Shown here in pieces: positions 24,490 to 32,788 of a DNA stretch of 64,000 nt. This stretch comes from JBPOHE01 sp052035915 (GTDB taxonomy: Bacteria > Pseudomonadota > Gammaproteobacteria > Chromatiales > Chromatiaceae): the NCBI GenBank assembly GCA_052035915.1, contig JBPOHE010000127.1, positions 3,757 to 67,756 of the forward strand, given 5' to 3'. The notes under the pieces are model-generated. The model was not told the origin of the DNA, made no database searches, and saw only the letters and a list, made by a program, of their open reading frames with translations. Both the position numbers and the translations under genes were made by a program. Position 1 is the stretch's first letter; each line of letters starts with the position of its first letter.

Positions 24490-25419
24490 TCATTTTTGTT
24501 CAACCGAAGGTTCGAGTGGCAAGACCTGTCCCTCTGGTGATGAAGAATACTGGGTGCGCGCCTTCTCATACGCCGCCGCAATGGCGGCTGGATTAGCGGT
24601 GGCTTTGGCAGAATCGGTTTTTTCCCGCTTCCAGAGTTCTGTTTGATCGCGTACGAAATCTCGGGAAAGTTTACCGATAATAGTAGGCTTGACTTCGTCA
24701 AAGGGAAGCGCCGACTCAGCTCTTATCCCTTCTAATTTAATGACATGAAAGCCGAAATCCGTTTCCACCACGTCCGCAAGCTCCCCAGAGGCCTGTAACC
24801 CAAACACAGCCTCTTCAAAAGGCTTCACCATCTTTCCCCGCGCGAACCAGCCAAGGTCTCCCCCTTTCGATGCCGACCCCGGATCCTGCGAATAAGCCTG
24901 CGCCAAGGCGGCAAAATCCTCTCCTCCCCTGGCTCGACTCAACAGTGCCACGGCCTCTTTTCGGGCTTCATCCTTATGGCAGTCTTTCACCTTTATCAGC
25001 AGGTGCCTCGCCCTGCGCATCTCAGGTTGCCGATATTCCTCAGGGTGTGTCATGTAATATTGTTTTGCCAGTGTCTGAAAATCCGGCACAGAAATTTCTG
25101 ATCGCACTTGTTCCATCAGCATTCGAAGCAACACTTGATCCGCGACCCGGCGTATCGCCTTTTGGGCCTCTGCTGAATGTTCGATCTCTCGGGCACGCAC
25201 CTCGGCCAGCAATTTTTCCCGTCGATAGAGAGAGTTCACCAACTCGATGGCCTTACCCTGATTCGCCAACAGCAACCGGCGTTGATCGGATGAGAGCGAG
25301 GCTACCTCATCCAGGAACATCTCTTCGGTAACGACCTGGTCACCCTCGATCAGGCCCCCCTCCTCGGCCAAGACCTGTGCCGATATCACCAAGCAAAGTG
25401 TCACTGCGAGCTTATACAT
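24490..25419 (-). CDS. Secreted parvulin-type peptidyl-prolyl isomerase (module 2)
   Basis: 309 residues. Signal peptide 1-18 (ending VLA-EE), helical SurA/PrsA-like N-domain, and parvulin domain at about 135-240 with RRARHLLIKVKD, DFAALAQAYSQDPGSASKGGDLGWFARGKMV, FEEAVFGL and DFGFHVIKLEGI. The C-terminus is a charged helix. It is paralogous to the foldase at 2930-3913 and likewise sits last in its module, but it lacks the four-Cys insertion. A terminator separates it from the upstream collagen-like gene. Likely a periplasmic folding helper for the module's exported proteins; client assignment is by context. Confidence 0.85.
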   Translation of the reverse strand: MYKLAVTLCLVISAQVLAEEGGLIEGDQVVTEEMFLDEVASLSSDQRRLLLANQGKAIELVNSLYRREKLLAEVRAREIEHSAEAQKAIRRVADQVLLRMLMEQVRSEISVPDFQTLAKQYYMTHPEEYRQPEMRRARHLLIKVKDCHKDEARKEAVALLSRARGGEDFAALAQAYSQDPGSASKGGDLGWFARGKMVKPFEEAVFGLQASGELADVVETDFGFHVIKLEGIRAESALPFDEVKPTIIGKLSRDFVRDQTELWKREKTDSAKATANPAAIAAAYEKARTQYSSSPEGQVLPLEPSVEQK

Positions 25420-25443
25420 TTACCAGCCGCCCAGTAATAATAG

Positions 25444-25480
25444 AAAAACCGGAATGCAGCTCATTCGCTGCGATCCCGGT
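25444..25480 (-). terminator. Rho-independent terminator after the collagen-like gene
   Basis: On the minus strand, ACCGGGATCGCAGC pairs with GCTGCATTCCGGT around a short loop, then a T run (AAAAA at 25444-25448 on the plus strand). The stem has one mismatch region. It would end the collagen-like transcript before the foldase gene. Confidence 0.75.
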
Positions 25481-25498
25481 TCAGAATGGAGAACGAGC

Positions 25499-26293
25499 TT
25501 AATTGATAATCTGCGTTCTACAAATACTCGACCCGCCGCACTGCTCAGCACCCACTCCACTCGGGGTAAAGTTCATATAGAGGATGGTATTCGACGGTAC
25601 CACACATGAAGAAACGAAGGGGTCGAAGCCGAATAACCCGGAAAACGAATTCGCCGAGACATAGGCCTGATCCACGAGATCGACGTAGGGCGCCACAGCG
25701 CTGAAGATACACTTTGTATTGGCAGGATTTAGATCACCGGGAGTGACGGAGATGGCTCCGGAGAAACTCGAAAAAGTCTCTCCCGCCTCAGCCCGATCCA
25801 GTTTGAGTCGCAGTTGCATATTCTGGCCAAAATGTACCCTGGCCGAATAGACCTGTCCCCAACTGATTGAACCCTGATACTCGCAGTTGGTTGAATTCCA
25901 GTTTTCTCCACGAATGCAACCAGGTACAAAAGTCCTGTTACTATTCGGAGACAAGTCAAAAACGATCACATTCGATTGGTTGGGTGGTGACCATACCCCT
26001 TGCCCAGGATCTCCAGTCGATCCAGTGGCACCCGTGGAGCCAGTCGATCCAGTGGAACCAGTAGAACCCGTCGGACCTGTGGAGCCAGTAGCCCCTGATG
26101 AGCACCCAATGACGGCCACTGTAGCGTTTCCAGAGCCATCAACCGCGATCGATGCCAGCGTGCAGGTTTCCTGCACCCCATTTCGAGTCAGGGTAGCCGT
26201 TGCCGCCTCCACGCCCTGGCTACCAAGTATGGTTACACCCACACCCAGCATCATGCCAGTCCCGCGCACCAAGCGCTTACCCATGGTTGCCAT
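25499..26293 (-). CDS. Secreted protein with short collagen-like G-X-T repeat
   Basis: 264 residues from ATG 26293 (AAGG upstream). Signal peptide of about 30 residues (MATMGKRLVRGTG, then a hydrophobic core, ending VEA). A cysteine-containing N-domain of about 40 residues follows. Then come about eleven G-X-T or related triplets (GATGSTGPTGSTG and on, ending GDPGQG), and a C-terminal beta-rich domain of about 170 residues with four or more cysteines. Collagen-like triple helices in bacteria trimerise surface proteins. The gene lies inside module 2, between the large secreted protein and the foldase, and has no counterpart in module 1. Another G-X-T protein begins at 63574. Confidence 0.8.
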   Translation of the reverse strand: MATMGKRLVRGTGMMLGVGVTILGSQGVEAATATLTRNGVQETCTLASIAVDGSGNATVAVIGCSSGATGSTGPTGSTGSTGSTGSTGATGSTGDPGQGVWSPPNQSNVIVFDLSPNSNRTFVPGCIRGENWNSTNCEYQGSISWGQVYSARVHFGQNMQLRLKLDRAEAGETFSSFSGAISVTPGDLNPANTKCIFSAVAPYVDLVDQAYVSANSFSGLFGFDPFVSSCVVPSNTILYMNFTPSGVGAEQCGGSSICRTQIIN

Positions 26294-26654
26294 GTCTTTC
26301 ACCTTCTGCCCAATATCACAACAAACGTAAACCGACTTCACCCTTTTAAAAATCGCAGAAAACTCCGCAAGAAGGCAGTAACAAGTAATGGTTTTTTTTC
26401 GCTGATTCGTAACATTGTTATCCAAATCAAGGGGGTAGCTCATAGTCAAATGGCCCCTAGCCACCCGCAGCCATACATCCAGTATGGACTATTATCCCAT
26501 TGTGTTCTTTGAACATTGTCATGTGAAAATGGAGATCACAAGCTCCCAGGAACACCCAATCAACCTCATCTCAGCAAAAAAAGAGGGGGCATGGCCCCCT
26601 CTTTCGAGCATCTTCCTCGATACTCAGGCACTCAACATGAAGAGGCTATCTCCA
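26294..26654. other. Intergenic leader and terminator region of module 2
   Basis: About 360 bases, more AT-rich than its neighbours. It holds the terminator at 26576-26604 and the untranslated leader of the collagen-like gene. The frame upstream of the chosen start is open but has no signal-peptide logic. No other gene is seen. Confidence 0.6.
26576..26604 (-). terminator. Rho-independent terminator after the module 2 secreted-protein gene
   Basis: Perfect 11-bp stem: AAAGAGGGGGC at 26580-26590 and GCCCCCTCTTT at 26594-26604 with loop ATG. On the minus strand it is followed by a T run. It lies 50 bases after the stop at 26655, mirroring the terminator that follows the module 1 paralogue. Confidence 0.92.
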
Positions 26655-28175
26655 TTACTGAGCGCTGGTAGAAACATTCCTTCTATAGGCATGATTCCAC
26701 ATCGAACCATAGTTGAGGGTATTGTCACCTGCCACACCGTTCTCCAGCGTGGTATAGGACATACCGATCACGGGCAGTCCATAGAACAGGGCACCACGAG
26801 TAGCGCTGGGTACCATACGAGTAGGACCAGCCCCGCCTTCGTTGGCATCGAGACCCACATCCAACCAGCCATTCTCAATGCTGTTCGAGGACACATTGAT
26901 GTTCTGGGAGACGGCAGAACCCAGGGCATTGGTACCGTTGAAGGTCAAGACATTGACCTCTTTACACAGCTCGTTACGCCCTTGGGGAGGCGGCGGCGAG
27001 AAGTCGGAGGTCAGCTCGGGAGTAAACTCCTCACGGTCATGAACAGTCAAAGTAACCTGATCGCAGGAGAGCCCATCACCGTCCGTATCCTTTTGGAAGG
27101 TCTTGGCGAAAGGCGCACGAGCCGCACCGGCAGCGATACCCGGCTGACGGGTATCCACATAGAAGTACTTGGTCGGGAAGGTCACGACCATATCCGTCTC
27201 GGCATTGACACCCTCAGCCACGTTAAACTGATTCAGCAAGCTCTGACGGGTCAGCACCGCACTGACCGCATCCACCGGCACACTCCAAGAGTCGACCGCT
27301 ACGCCAGCCACGCCAGCACCCGGGCCAGTATCAAGATTCACCACAGATATGGCCGGGAAAACGTCGCCAAGGTTCGGCTGAGAGTCACGAGCCTGGAAGA
27401 TCAAGTCGTTAGTAGAGGAATCGTCTGGCGCGCCAGCTGCCGGGTTGAAGAAGTTCGCCAAGGTCACCGCCTCGTAAGCCCCGGCCTTCCCCGCATCAAC
27501 CTTGATCAGGGTACCCGTGCCTTTGAGGTTGTTCTTGGGCTCGTTGAACTCAGCCCGCACAGCCGCCAGGTTGGTCTCGAACGCGGTCACGATACCGGCG
27601 CAGTCCCGAGGCGTGCCACTGACATGCTTGGCCTTGTGGGCGACAGTACCGGACACGTTCTCGTTACCAGCTGGCGAGACACCCATCTCAATGACCTCGA
27701 CATGGCCTTCCTTGGTGCGATCCAAACCGGTAGGACCGCCATCGGCATTACTCTGGGTGTAATCGAAGTTGGTGAAGTCAATCCCGCGCAGGCCGGCCGC
27801 CGCATCAATGACCGGCAGCTGGGGCTGGGTGCAGGTCTTATCATTGGTCTGCACACGGGCGACGGTACCGTCCGGGCTGAGGGTGACAGCACCCACCCAG
27901 ACATCCCACGGGGACAGGATGATATTGAAGTCGCGCACGTCACGGCTGTTGTGGGCCTCACGGAACCGCAACTTGACCGCAACCGTATCGGCGCTGGCAT
28001 TGGTGATGTTCAGATAGGTGTCATACCCATTCAGCACACCGTAGTATGGAAAGAGTAGCACCTCACCCAACCCGTCGTCCGCCAGATTCACGGCCTGGAC
28101 GGCCGGGGCGGCGATTCCAACGGCTCCGGCAACAGCCAAAGCCATCGCGGATCTCTTGAACTTCATTTTTGTCAT
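26655..28175 (-). CDS. Large secreted protein of the 'PYYxV...VKLRFxEAxNSR' family (module 2)
   Basis: 506 residues with a signal peptide of about 29 residues (MTKMKFKRS, hydrophobic core, cleavage near VQA-VN). It is paralogous to 3998-6160. Shared blocks are LLFPYYGVLNGYDT, AVKLRFREAHNSRDVRDF, ILSPWDVWVGAV, EGHVEVIEMG, ENVSGTVAHKAKHVSGTPRDC, DMVVTFPTKYFYVD, HDREEF, NGWLDVGLD, LPVIGMSY and YGSMWNHAYRRN. It contains pairs of cysteines but no membrane anchor or sorting tail. I do not know a function. It is probably an abundant exported or surface protein, since it has its own promoter, a ribosome site (GGAG nine bases before ATG) and a strong terminator. The neighbouring type II secretion operon is a plausible but untested route. 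Confidence 0.78.
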   Translation of the reverse strand: MTKMKFKRSAMALAVAGAVGIAAPAVQAVNLADDGLGEVLLFPYYGVLNGYDTYLNITNASADTVAVKLRFREAHNSRDVRDFNIILSPWDVWVGAVTLSPDGTVARVQTNDKTCTQPQLPVIDAAAGLRGIDFTNFDYTQSNADGGPTGLDRTKEGHVEVIEMGVSPAGNENVSGTVAHKAKHVSGTPRDCAGIVTAFETNLAAVRAEFNEPKNNLKGTGTLIKVDAGKAGAYEAVTLANFFNPAAGAPDDSSTNDLIFQARDSQPNLGDVFPAISVVNLDTGPGAGVAGVAVDSWSVPVDAVSAVLTRQSLLNQFNVAEGVNAETDMVVTFPTKYFYVDTRQPGIAAGAARAPFAKTFQKDTDGDGLSCDQVTLTVHDREEFTPELTSDFSPPPPQGRNELCKEVNVLTFNGTNALGSAVSQNINVSSNSIENGWLDVGLDANEGGAGPTRMVPSATRGALFYGLPVIGMSYTTLENGVAGDNTLNYGSMWNHAYRRNVSTSAQ

Positions 28176-28300
28176 TTAGGTTTTCTCCCTTATCGATCGA
28201 CAAGTTTCATACAACGATAGCCTGCAGGGCCTACCCTATTCTCTCTGTACGCTCTAAAGACGATAGAGCCCTAGCGCACAAGGAATACACCACGGGGCGG

Positions 28301-28306
28301 ATCATA
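28301..28306 (-). promoter_or_regulatory. Extended -10 promoter of the module 2 secreted-protein gene
   Basis: On the minus strand TGG-TATGAT is an extended -10 element. It lies about 125 bases upstream of the ATG at 28175, in the gap after the small NTF2-like gene. No clear -35 is visible, which is common with extended -10 promoters. Confidence 0.4.
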
Positions 28307-28332
28307 CCAGAATCCCTACCTAAGTGAAGCCT

Positions 28333-28782
28333 TTAGCGAGTTTCGTGAAACCAGTCACGCCCCTCTTGGACCCAAGTCTCTTGCAGGTACCTGACGCCAT
28401 TGACGATCGGCGTTGGCATGTTCGGCAAAAGCGCCTTATAGGCCACCCGCACCGTTACCTGCGCTTTGGAACCCTCGAACTTCACTTCGGTGGTTTCGGC
28501 GCTTGTCCAAAGGATCCGATCCCCGAACTTCCCCCCAAAAGCCTGCACACTGTAAGCCTCACGAAAACTGGGGGTCTCGAACTGGTAGGCCGTCTGAAAA
28601 TCTCGCCGGATGAGCGCTTCCCAACGGGCTTTCACCCGTTCTTTTAGCTCCGCATCCACAGCCTGCGCCACGCTTTCGCCGGGCATTGGCTCCGCAACTT
28701 GGGAGCCGGAGGCCATGCCAAAAGCACCACCCCCCCAAAGCAAACCCAGCCACATCCAAAAACGCAGGAACGAAATTTTCAT
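28333..28782 (-). CDS. Small secreted NTF2/SnoaL-like protein (module 2)
   Basis: 149 residues from ATG 28782. Signal peptide of about 25 residues (MKISFLRFWMWLGLLWGG and on), then ELKERVKARWEALIRRDFQ, TAYQFETPSFREAYSV and a run of strands ending WVQEGRDWFHETR. It is a clear paralogue of 6238-6708 (ERV-RW-ALI-RDF-AY-FETPS-R) and lies in the same place, immediately upstream of the large secreted protein. Function unknown; the NTF2-like fold is inferred from pattern and length. Confidence 0.7.
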   Translation of the reverse strand: MKISFLRFWMWLGLLWGGGAFGMASGSQVAEPMPGESVAQAVDAELKERVKARWEALIRRDFQTAYQFETPSFREAYSVQAFGGKFGDRILWTSAETTEVKFEGSKAQVTVRVAYKALLPNMPTPIVNGVRYLQETWVQEGRDWFHETR

Positions 28783-29098
28783 TACTGCAACACCTTTCGG
28801 CTTGTTGTTATAATCCAACAGAAGTGAGTTGTCAAGCTTTTACACCACATACGAGACAATCCTGACGAAGATTTACCCACTTCTTCCCTTGGTGTGGCGC
28901 AATTCATACAAAACCGTTCCAAACACCGAAACCATCCCCCAAACCCATCCCTTGGATATTCCTTCATAAAGGCATGATATATTAAGGGTTATCGAAGCAG
29001 TTCGGCTACCGGAAAAAAGCCAGATCCTTTGCAAGGACCGACAAGGCCACCGCACAAATTCCCCCACTATTTCATTGCTTGTCGGTCAAAACCTTCCG

Positions 29099-31486
29099 TC
29101 ATTTCACCATGGACTTGACTGGAGCCTGATTGGTGGCGGCTTTACCCATGTGTTCAGAAAGCAACTCCCACTGCAGGCCTTTTAACTTGTTACGGAATTC
29201 CTGCAATACATCCCGCGCATCTTCAGCATGGGCAATCACTCTCGGCCGCAAGACCACAACCAACTCATTGCGCGTCGTGTCCTCCCCGGTCTGTCCGAAC
29301 GCCCAACCCATCACCGGGATATTACTGAGCCAAGGGAGACCGGACTTGGTGTTGGCTTTTTCGTCGCGGATCAAGCCCCCAAGCACCACCACTTGGCCGG
29401 CCTGAACAGCTACTGAACTTTTGATGTTCCGGGTACGGATGATGGGGGAGTCGATCCCTTCCACCTTCTGGGTTGAAATATTGCTGACCTCCTGATCCAC
29501 ATCCATGATCACCAACCCGCCCGGATTCACCCGAGGAGTAACCTGAAGCACAACACCAGTATCGCGGTACTGAATCGAGTTAACAATATTGTTGTTAACA
29601 CCGCTGGTTATGGTCGACTGCTGTTGCTGGGTAACGATCGGCACTTCGTCACCTACCTGAATCCGTGCTGACTGATTGTCAAGCACCATCACCGAAGGCG
29701 AGGAAAGCACATTGACCATAGAGTCGTCAGCCAAAGCATTTAATACGGCACGCACTTTGTCTGCACTGTTCAATAGAGTCCACTGAAACCCAGTAGCCAG
29801 GGCACCATCTCCATTGATAATGCTTTTGTCGCCGGTCAAGGTGAAGAGGGAGGTCCTATCCCCACCGTGATTGGATTCAAAGAACCATTGGAGCCCGAAC
29901 TTAAACTTTCCGGTCAGCGAAACCTCCACGATGGTGGCCTCGATAACCACCTGCAGCGGCACCACATCCAGCTTCTCCAGCGCCTCAAGAATGATGGCGT
30001 AATCCCTGGGGGTAGCGAGAATCAATAGCGAGTTATTAGTCGCATCGGCCACCACACGCAAACCGGCCTCGAACACTTCGGCACCCTGACCGAAGGCGTG
30101 GGTTCCGCCCGACCGGCCTTTACCGGCAACCGCTCCCCCCATTTTCGATGTCGATGAAGAACCTTTGGAAGACGAGGTGGAAGATAGGGATGAGGATTTC
30201 GATGAAGTGGAAGAGCGGGAACTTCTGCCGGTGTCGGTCGTGCTTTTGAGTTGTGCCGATGTTTCACCCGGCGCCACCGTGGCTTGTTTGGTTCCCGAGC
30301 CTCCCCCTTTTCCTTCAAAGAGGGAGCCGATTACCTCGGAAAGAGCTACCGCGTCCACATTACGCACCTTGTAGACAAACAATCGCGGCAAGGCCCCTCC
30401 CGCCGCGCCTAATTGATCCACCTGGGTGATCCATTCCTTCGCTTTATCTAGATACTCTGGTCTTTGGCTGACAACAAGAAGACTGTTGGCGCTGGGAATG
30501 GGAATGACCTTGAACATTCCGGAAAATGATCCCTCTGCTTCTCCGAATATGGTTTCGTATCCCTTCATGACATCCTCGACATTAGCGTACTTCAGCGGGA
30601 AAAACCCTACCGAGATACCCCGCATCCAGTCGACATCGAACATCTGGATGGTATCCAGCAGCTTACTGAGTTCGGGTCTGGTGGCCGCCAGAATCAAAAG
30701 ATTTCGCACGGAATCAATACGAATAACACTGCCTTCTGGGGCCAGAGGAGTCAGTATGGTGTTCATCTCGTTGGCCGAGATATACCGCAGAGGTACGATC
30801 TGTACGCTATAGCCCTGGGGCAAGGCGTTGGAATATTCGCCAAGCTGAGGGGTAACCAAACCCTTCACCGCGTTTGCCAAAGGCACCACCTGATAGACGC
30901 CATCAACTCGGACCACAGCCGCCCCATTCATACGCAACAAGGTTTCCAGCGTCGACAACAAAGCATTTTGCGGTAGGGGGCGCCCCGTATAGAGAGTGAC
31001 GGCCCCGTTCACCCTGGGATCCAGGATATAGCTTACTCCCAGCAGGTCTCCTAGAATCACCCGAGCCACCTCGCGAATATCCGTATTCTCAAAATTGAGA
31101 GTGACTTCCGGTTCAGCGGTTGCGGTCTTTTCCTCGCTGCCGGTGCGCGGCTTTTTGATAAAGTTTCCTGTGCCAGAGTACGTCTTCTGCTGGAACATCT
31201 GCTCGGGGCGTCCACCAGACAAAGGCACCTGGGAGGAAGACTGGGCCTGGGAGGCGGCAGAACTCGAGAAACCAGCTTGCTTGGCCTGTAAGTCTCCGGT
31301 TCTGGGCAGTTCGCGAATTGGTACGACAGCAGCTTCAGGAGTCACTGACGCTATGGTCTGTGTGGGCTGGGCTTTCGATTCCTGCGGCGCTTCCGGTTTG
31401 GTTTGCACCCCGGAACAGGCCCCCAGAAATACGCCCGCAAGCATCCACCCAAACCGCAAAGGATGGGAAACCCTGTTCAATGCCAT
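29099..31486 (-). CDS. gspD: Type II secretion secretin GspD
   Basis: 795 residues. The N-terminus ends in a lipobox (LAGVFLGAC, Cys 24), so the secretin itself is probably lipidated. N0 to N3 domains follow (FENTDIREVARVILGDLLGVSYI; IVPLRYISANEMNTILTPL; FPLKYANVEDVMKGY; VYKVRNVDAVALSEVIGSLF). A long Ser/Thr/Gly-rich loop is inserted near residues 390-470. The secretin core has VQVVIEATIVEVSLTG, SSPSVMVLDNQSARIQVGDEVPI, VLQVTPRVNPGGLVIMDVDQEVS and VVLGGLIRDEK. It forms the outer-membrane pore. It is the last gene of the gsp operon. AGGAG directly abuts the ATG at 31486, so a TTG two codons inside (31480) may be the real start. Confidence 0.95.
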   Translation of the reverse strand: MALNRVSHPLRFGWMLAGVFLGACSGVQTKPEAPQESKAQPTQTIASVTPEAAVVPIRELPRTGDLQAKQAGFSSSAASQAQSSSQVPLSGGRPEQMFQQKTYSGTGNFIKKPRTGSEEKTATAEPEVTLNFENTDIREVARVILGDLLGVSYILDPRVNGAVTLYTGRPLPQNALLSTLETLLRMNGAAVVRVDGVYQVVPLANAVKGLVTPQLGEYSNALPQGYSVQIVPLRYISANEMNTILTPLAPEGSVIRIDSVRNLLILAATRPELSKLLDTIQMFDVDWMRGISVGFFPLKYANVEDVMKGYETIFGEAEGSFSGMFKVIPIPSANSLLVVSQRPEYLDKAKEWITQVDQLGAAGGALPRLFVYKVRNVDAVALSEVIGSLFEGKGGGSGTKQATVAPGETSAQLKSTTDTGRSSRSSTSSKSSSLSSTSSSKGSSSTSKMGGAVAGKGRSGGTHAFGQGAEVFEAGLRVVADATNNSLLILATPRDYAIILEALEKLDVVPLQVVIEATIVEVSLTGKFKFGLQWFFESNHGGDRTSLFTLTGDKSIINGDGALATGFQWTLLNSADKVRAVLNALADDSMVNVLSSPSVMVLDNQSARIQVGDEVPIVTQQQQSTITSGVNNNIVNSIQYRDTGVVLQVTPRVNPGGLVIMDVDQEVSNISTQKVEGIDSPIIRTRNIKSSVAVQAGQVVVLGGLIRDEKANTKSGLPWLSNIPVMGWAFGQTGEDTTRNELVVVLRPRVIAHAEDARDVLQEFRNKLKGLQWELLSEHMGKAATNQAPVKSMVK

Positions 31487-31541
31487 CTCCTAAATCGTAA
31501 ATCGCCGAGAGATCGAAAACATTTTCCCGCCTCCTTCTCCC

Positions 31542-32201
31542 TCACTTTGGTGCATTCCTTTCAAGCATGCGTTGTCTCCATGATTTCCTCGCTGATGGAT
31601 CGGAAGTAGGAGGCTTTTCTTGACCTGGCATACCAGGCCGGACACCAGCACCAGGTTGCCCCTTGGCTGCAGCACCAGATGGCGAACCCGCCGCTGGCGA
31701 AGCCGGTTTCGAGAAGTCCCGCAACACGAGAAGGGTCTCCTGGTTTCCGTTCCGTAAGGTAGCGGTCTCGCTATCGATATCCGCTACCGCCCAGCCCTGC
31801 ACGGTCTCACCCGTCACCAAGCGCAAGGTCGCTCCATTGGTTTGGTCCGCCAACATGACTGTTTTGCCTTTGGGAGAGATAACCACAGCCTTGAGAGTCA
31901 CCTTGGGAGGTTCGATCTGCATCGGCTGGGCAGGTGGCTCTTCAATCTTCGGAAGATCATCCGACGCTGGAGCAGGGCGTCGCGTTGCAAAAAAAAGGGG
32001 ACGATCCCAGATCTCGTTATACGCATCCAAGGCGTTAAGTGTTGAACCAATCTTATCCAGTCCACCCGGCTTTACCTCGGGGACCTGACCGAGACCGGCC
32101 TGAACCTTGGCCACCTGGGGAGGGGCCTTTGGCCACCATAATTGAGCCGCCATGAATGTCCCCAGTCCAAGCAGGCAGAGGATCAGTATCAGCCTTTTCA
32201 C
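31542..32201 (-). CDS. gspC: Type II secretion protein GspC-like (homology-region only)
   Basis: 219 residues from GTG 32201. One N-terminal membrane helix (LILILCLLGLGTFMAAQL) is followed by a Pro-rich linker. The HR domain comes next, with YNEIWDRPLFFATRRPAP, VTLKAVVISPKGKTVMLADQTNGATLRLVTGETVQGWAV and DIDSETATLRNGNQETLLVLRDF. The tail is Pro/Gly/Ala-rich. The HR domain binds the N0 domain of GspD and links inner and outer membranes. No PDZ domain is present, so this is a short GspC. The GTG overlaps the gspM stop by 4 bases (GTGA), which decides this start over a TTG 15 bases upstream. Confidence 0.85.
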   Translation of the reverse strand: MKRLILILCLLGLGTFMAAQLWWPKAPPQVAKVQAGLGQVPEVKPGGLDKIGSTLNALDAYNEIWDRPLFFATRRPAPASDDLPKIEEPPAQPMQIEPPKVTLKAVVISPKGKTVMLADQTNGATLRLVTGETVQGWAVADIDSETATLRNGNQETLLVLRDFSKPASPAAGSPSGAAAKGQPGAGVRPGMPGQEKPPTSDPSARKSWRQRMLERNAPK

Positions 32202-32788
32202 CTGAGGCCACCCCAAAGATATCCGAAAAGATCGAAACTGATATTGAGCGTATCCTGTCGTGCCGATTGACGCTGTTTGGGATTCGTCCGCATCCGTTCC
32301 CCACGAATAGAGAGGTTCTCCACGAACAGCACCGGGGATTCGGTTTCAAGACCATAGAGCATCTCGGAAAAAGCTTTCGCATCACTACTGATATTGACGC
32401 GGAGCCCGATTCTGGTGGAAAAGCCTTCATCTTGTACAGGCAGATTCTGGGAACTCTGGACACGTCCACCACCCCGCTCGACCACGGCCTTGATCCTGGA
32501 TTGCAGTTCAGCACCCGCCAAGGCCGGGCTTTCCGCCTTGAGATAAAAAGGCGCCTTGCCTGCCGCTTCCTTTGCGGCCTGCAACCGCTTTTCCAACTCC
32601 AGCTTCTGATCGGATAGTCCGCGCAGACGCGAGAGTCGTTCCGCCGCCCTCCCCGCGGCCAAGTCATATTTGGTGTTCTGCTCATGCCAGGGATAAGCCA
32701 CCCCGAAAATCACTAGCACGAGAACCAATCCAAGTATCAGCAAGGCCGATAGGCATCGCACACAATTCGGACAACCGATGAGGTTCAT
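32198..32788 (-). CDS. gspM: Type II secretion protein GspM (b-type)
   Basis: 196 residues. One N-terminal membrane helix (about 12-32), a coiled coil (AAGRAAERLSRLRGLSDQKLELEKRLQAAKE), then a ferredoxin-like domain with LQSRIKAVVERGGGRVQSSQNLPV, LRVNISSDAKAFSEMLYGLETESPVLFVENLSIR. This is the GspM form found with PilN-type GspL. It forms the inner-membrane platform with GspL, GspF and GspC. The ATG overlaps the gspL stop by 4 bases. Confidence 0.88.
   Translation of the reverse strand: MNLIGCPNCVRCLSALLILGLVLVLVIFGVAYPWHEQNTKYDLAAGRAAERLSRLRGLSDQKLELEKRLQAAKEAAGKAPFYLKAESPALAGAELQSRIKAVVERGGGRVQSSQNLPVQDEGFSTRIGLRVNISSDAKAFSEMLYGLETESPVLFVENLSIRGERMRTNPKQRQSARQDTLNISFDLFGYLWGGLR

Noticed and set aside
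26484..28058. Long open frame on the plus strand opposite the module 2 secreted-protein gene
   Set aside because: It has no signal peptide, family or ribosome site and is rich in Arg, His, Gly and Val, as expected for the antisense of a GC-rich gene. The minus-strand protein has a paralogue and regulatory signals.
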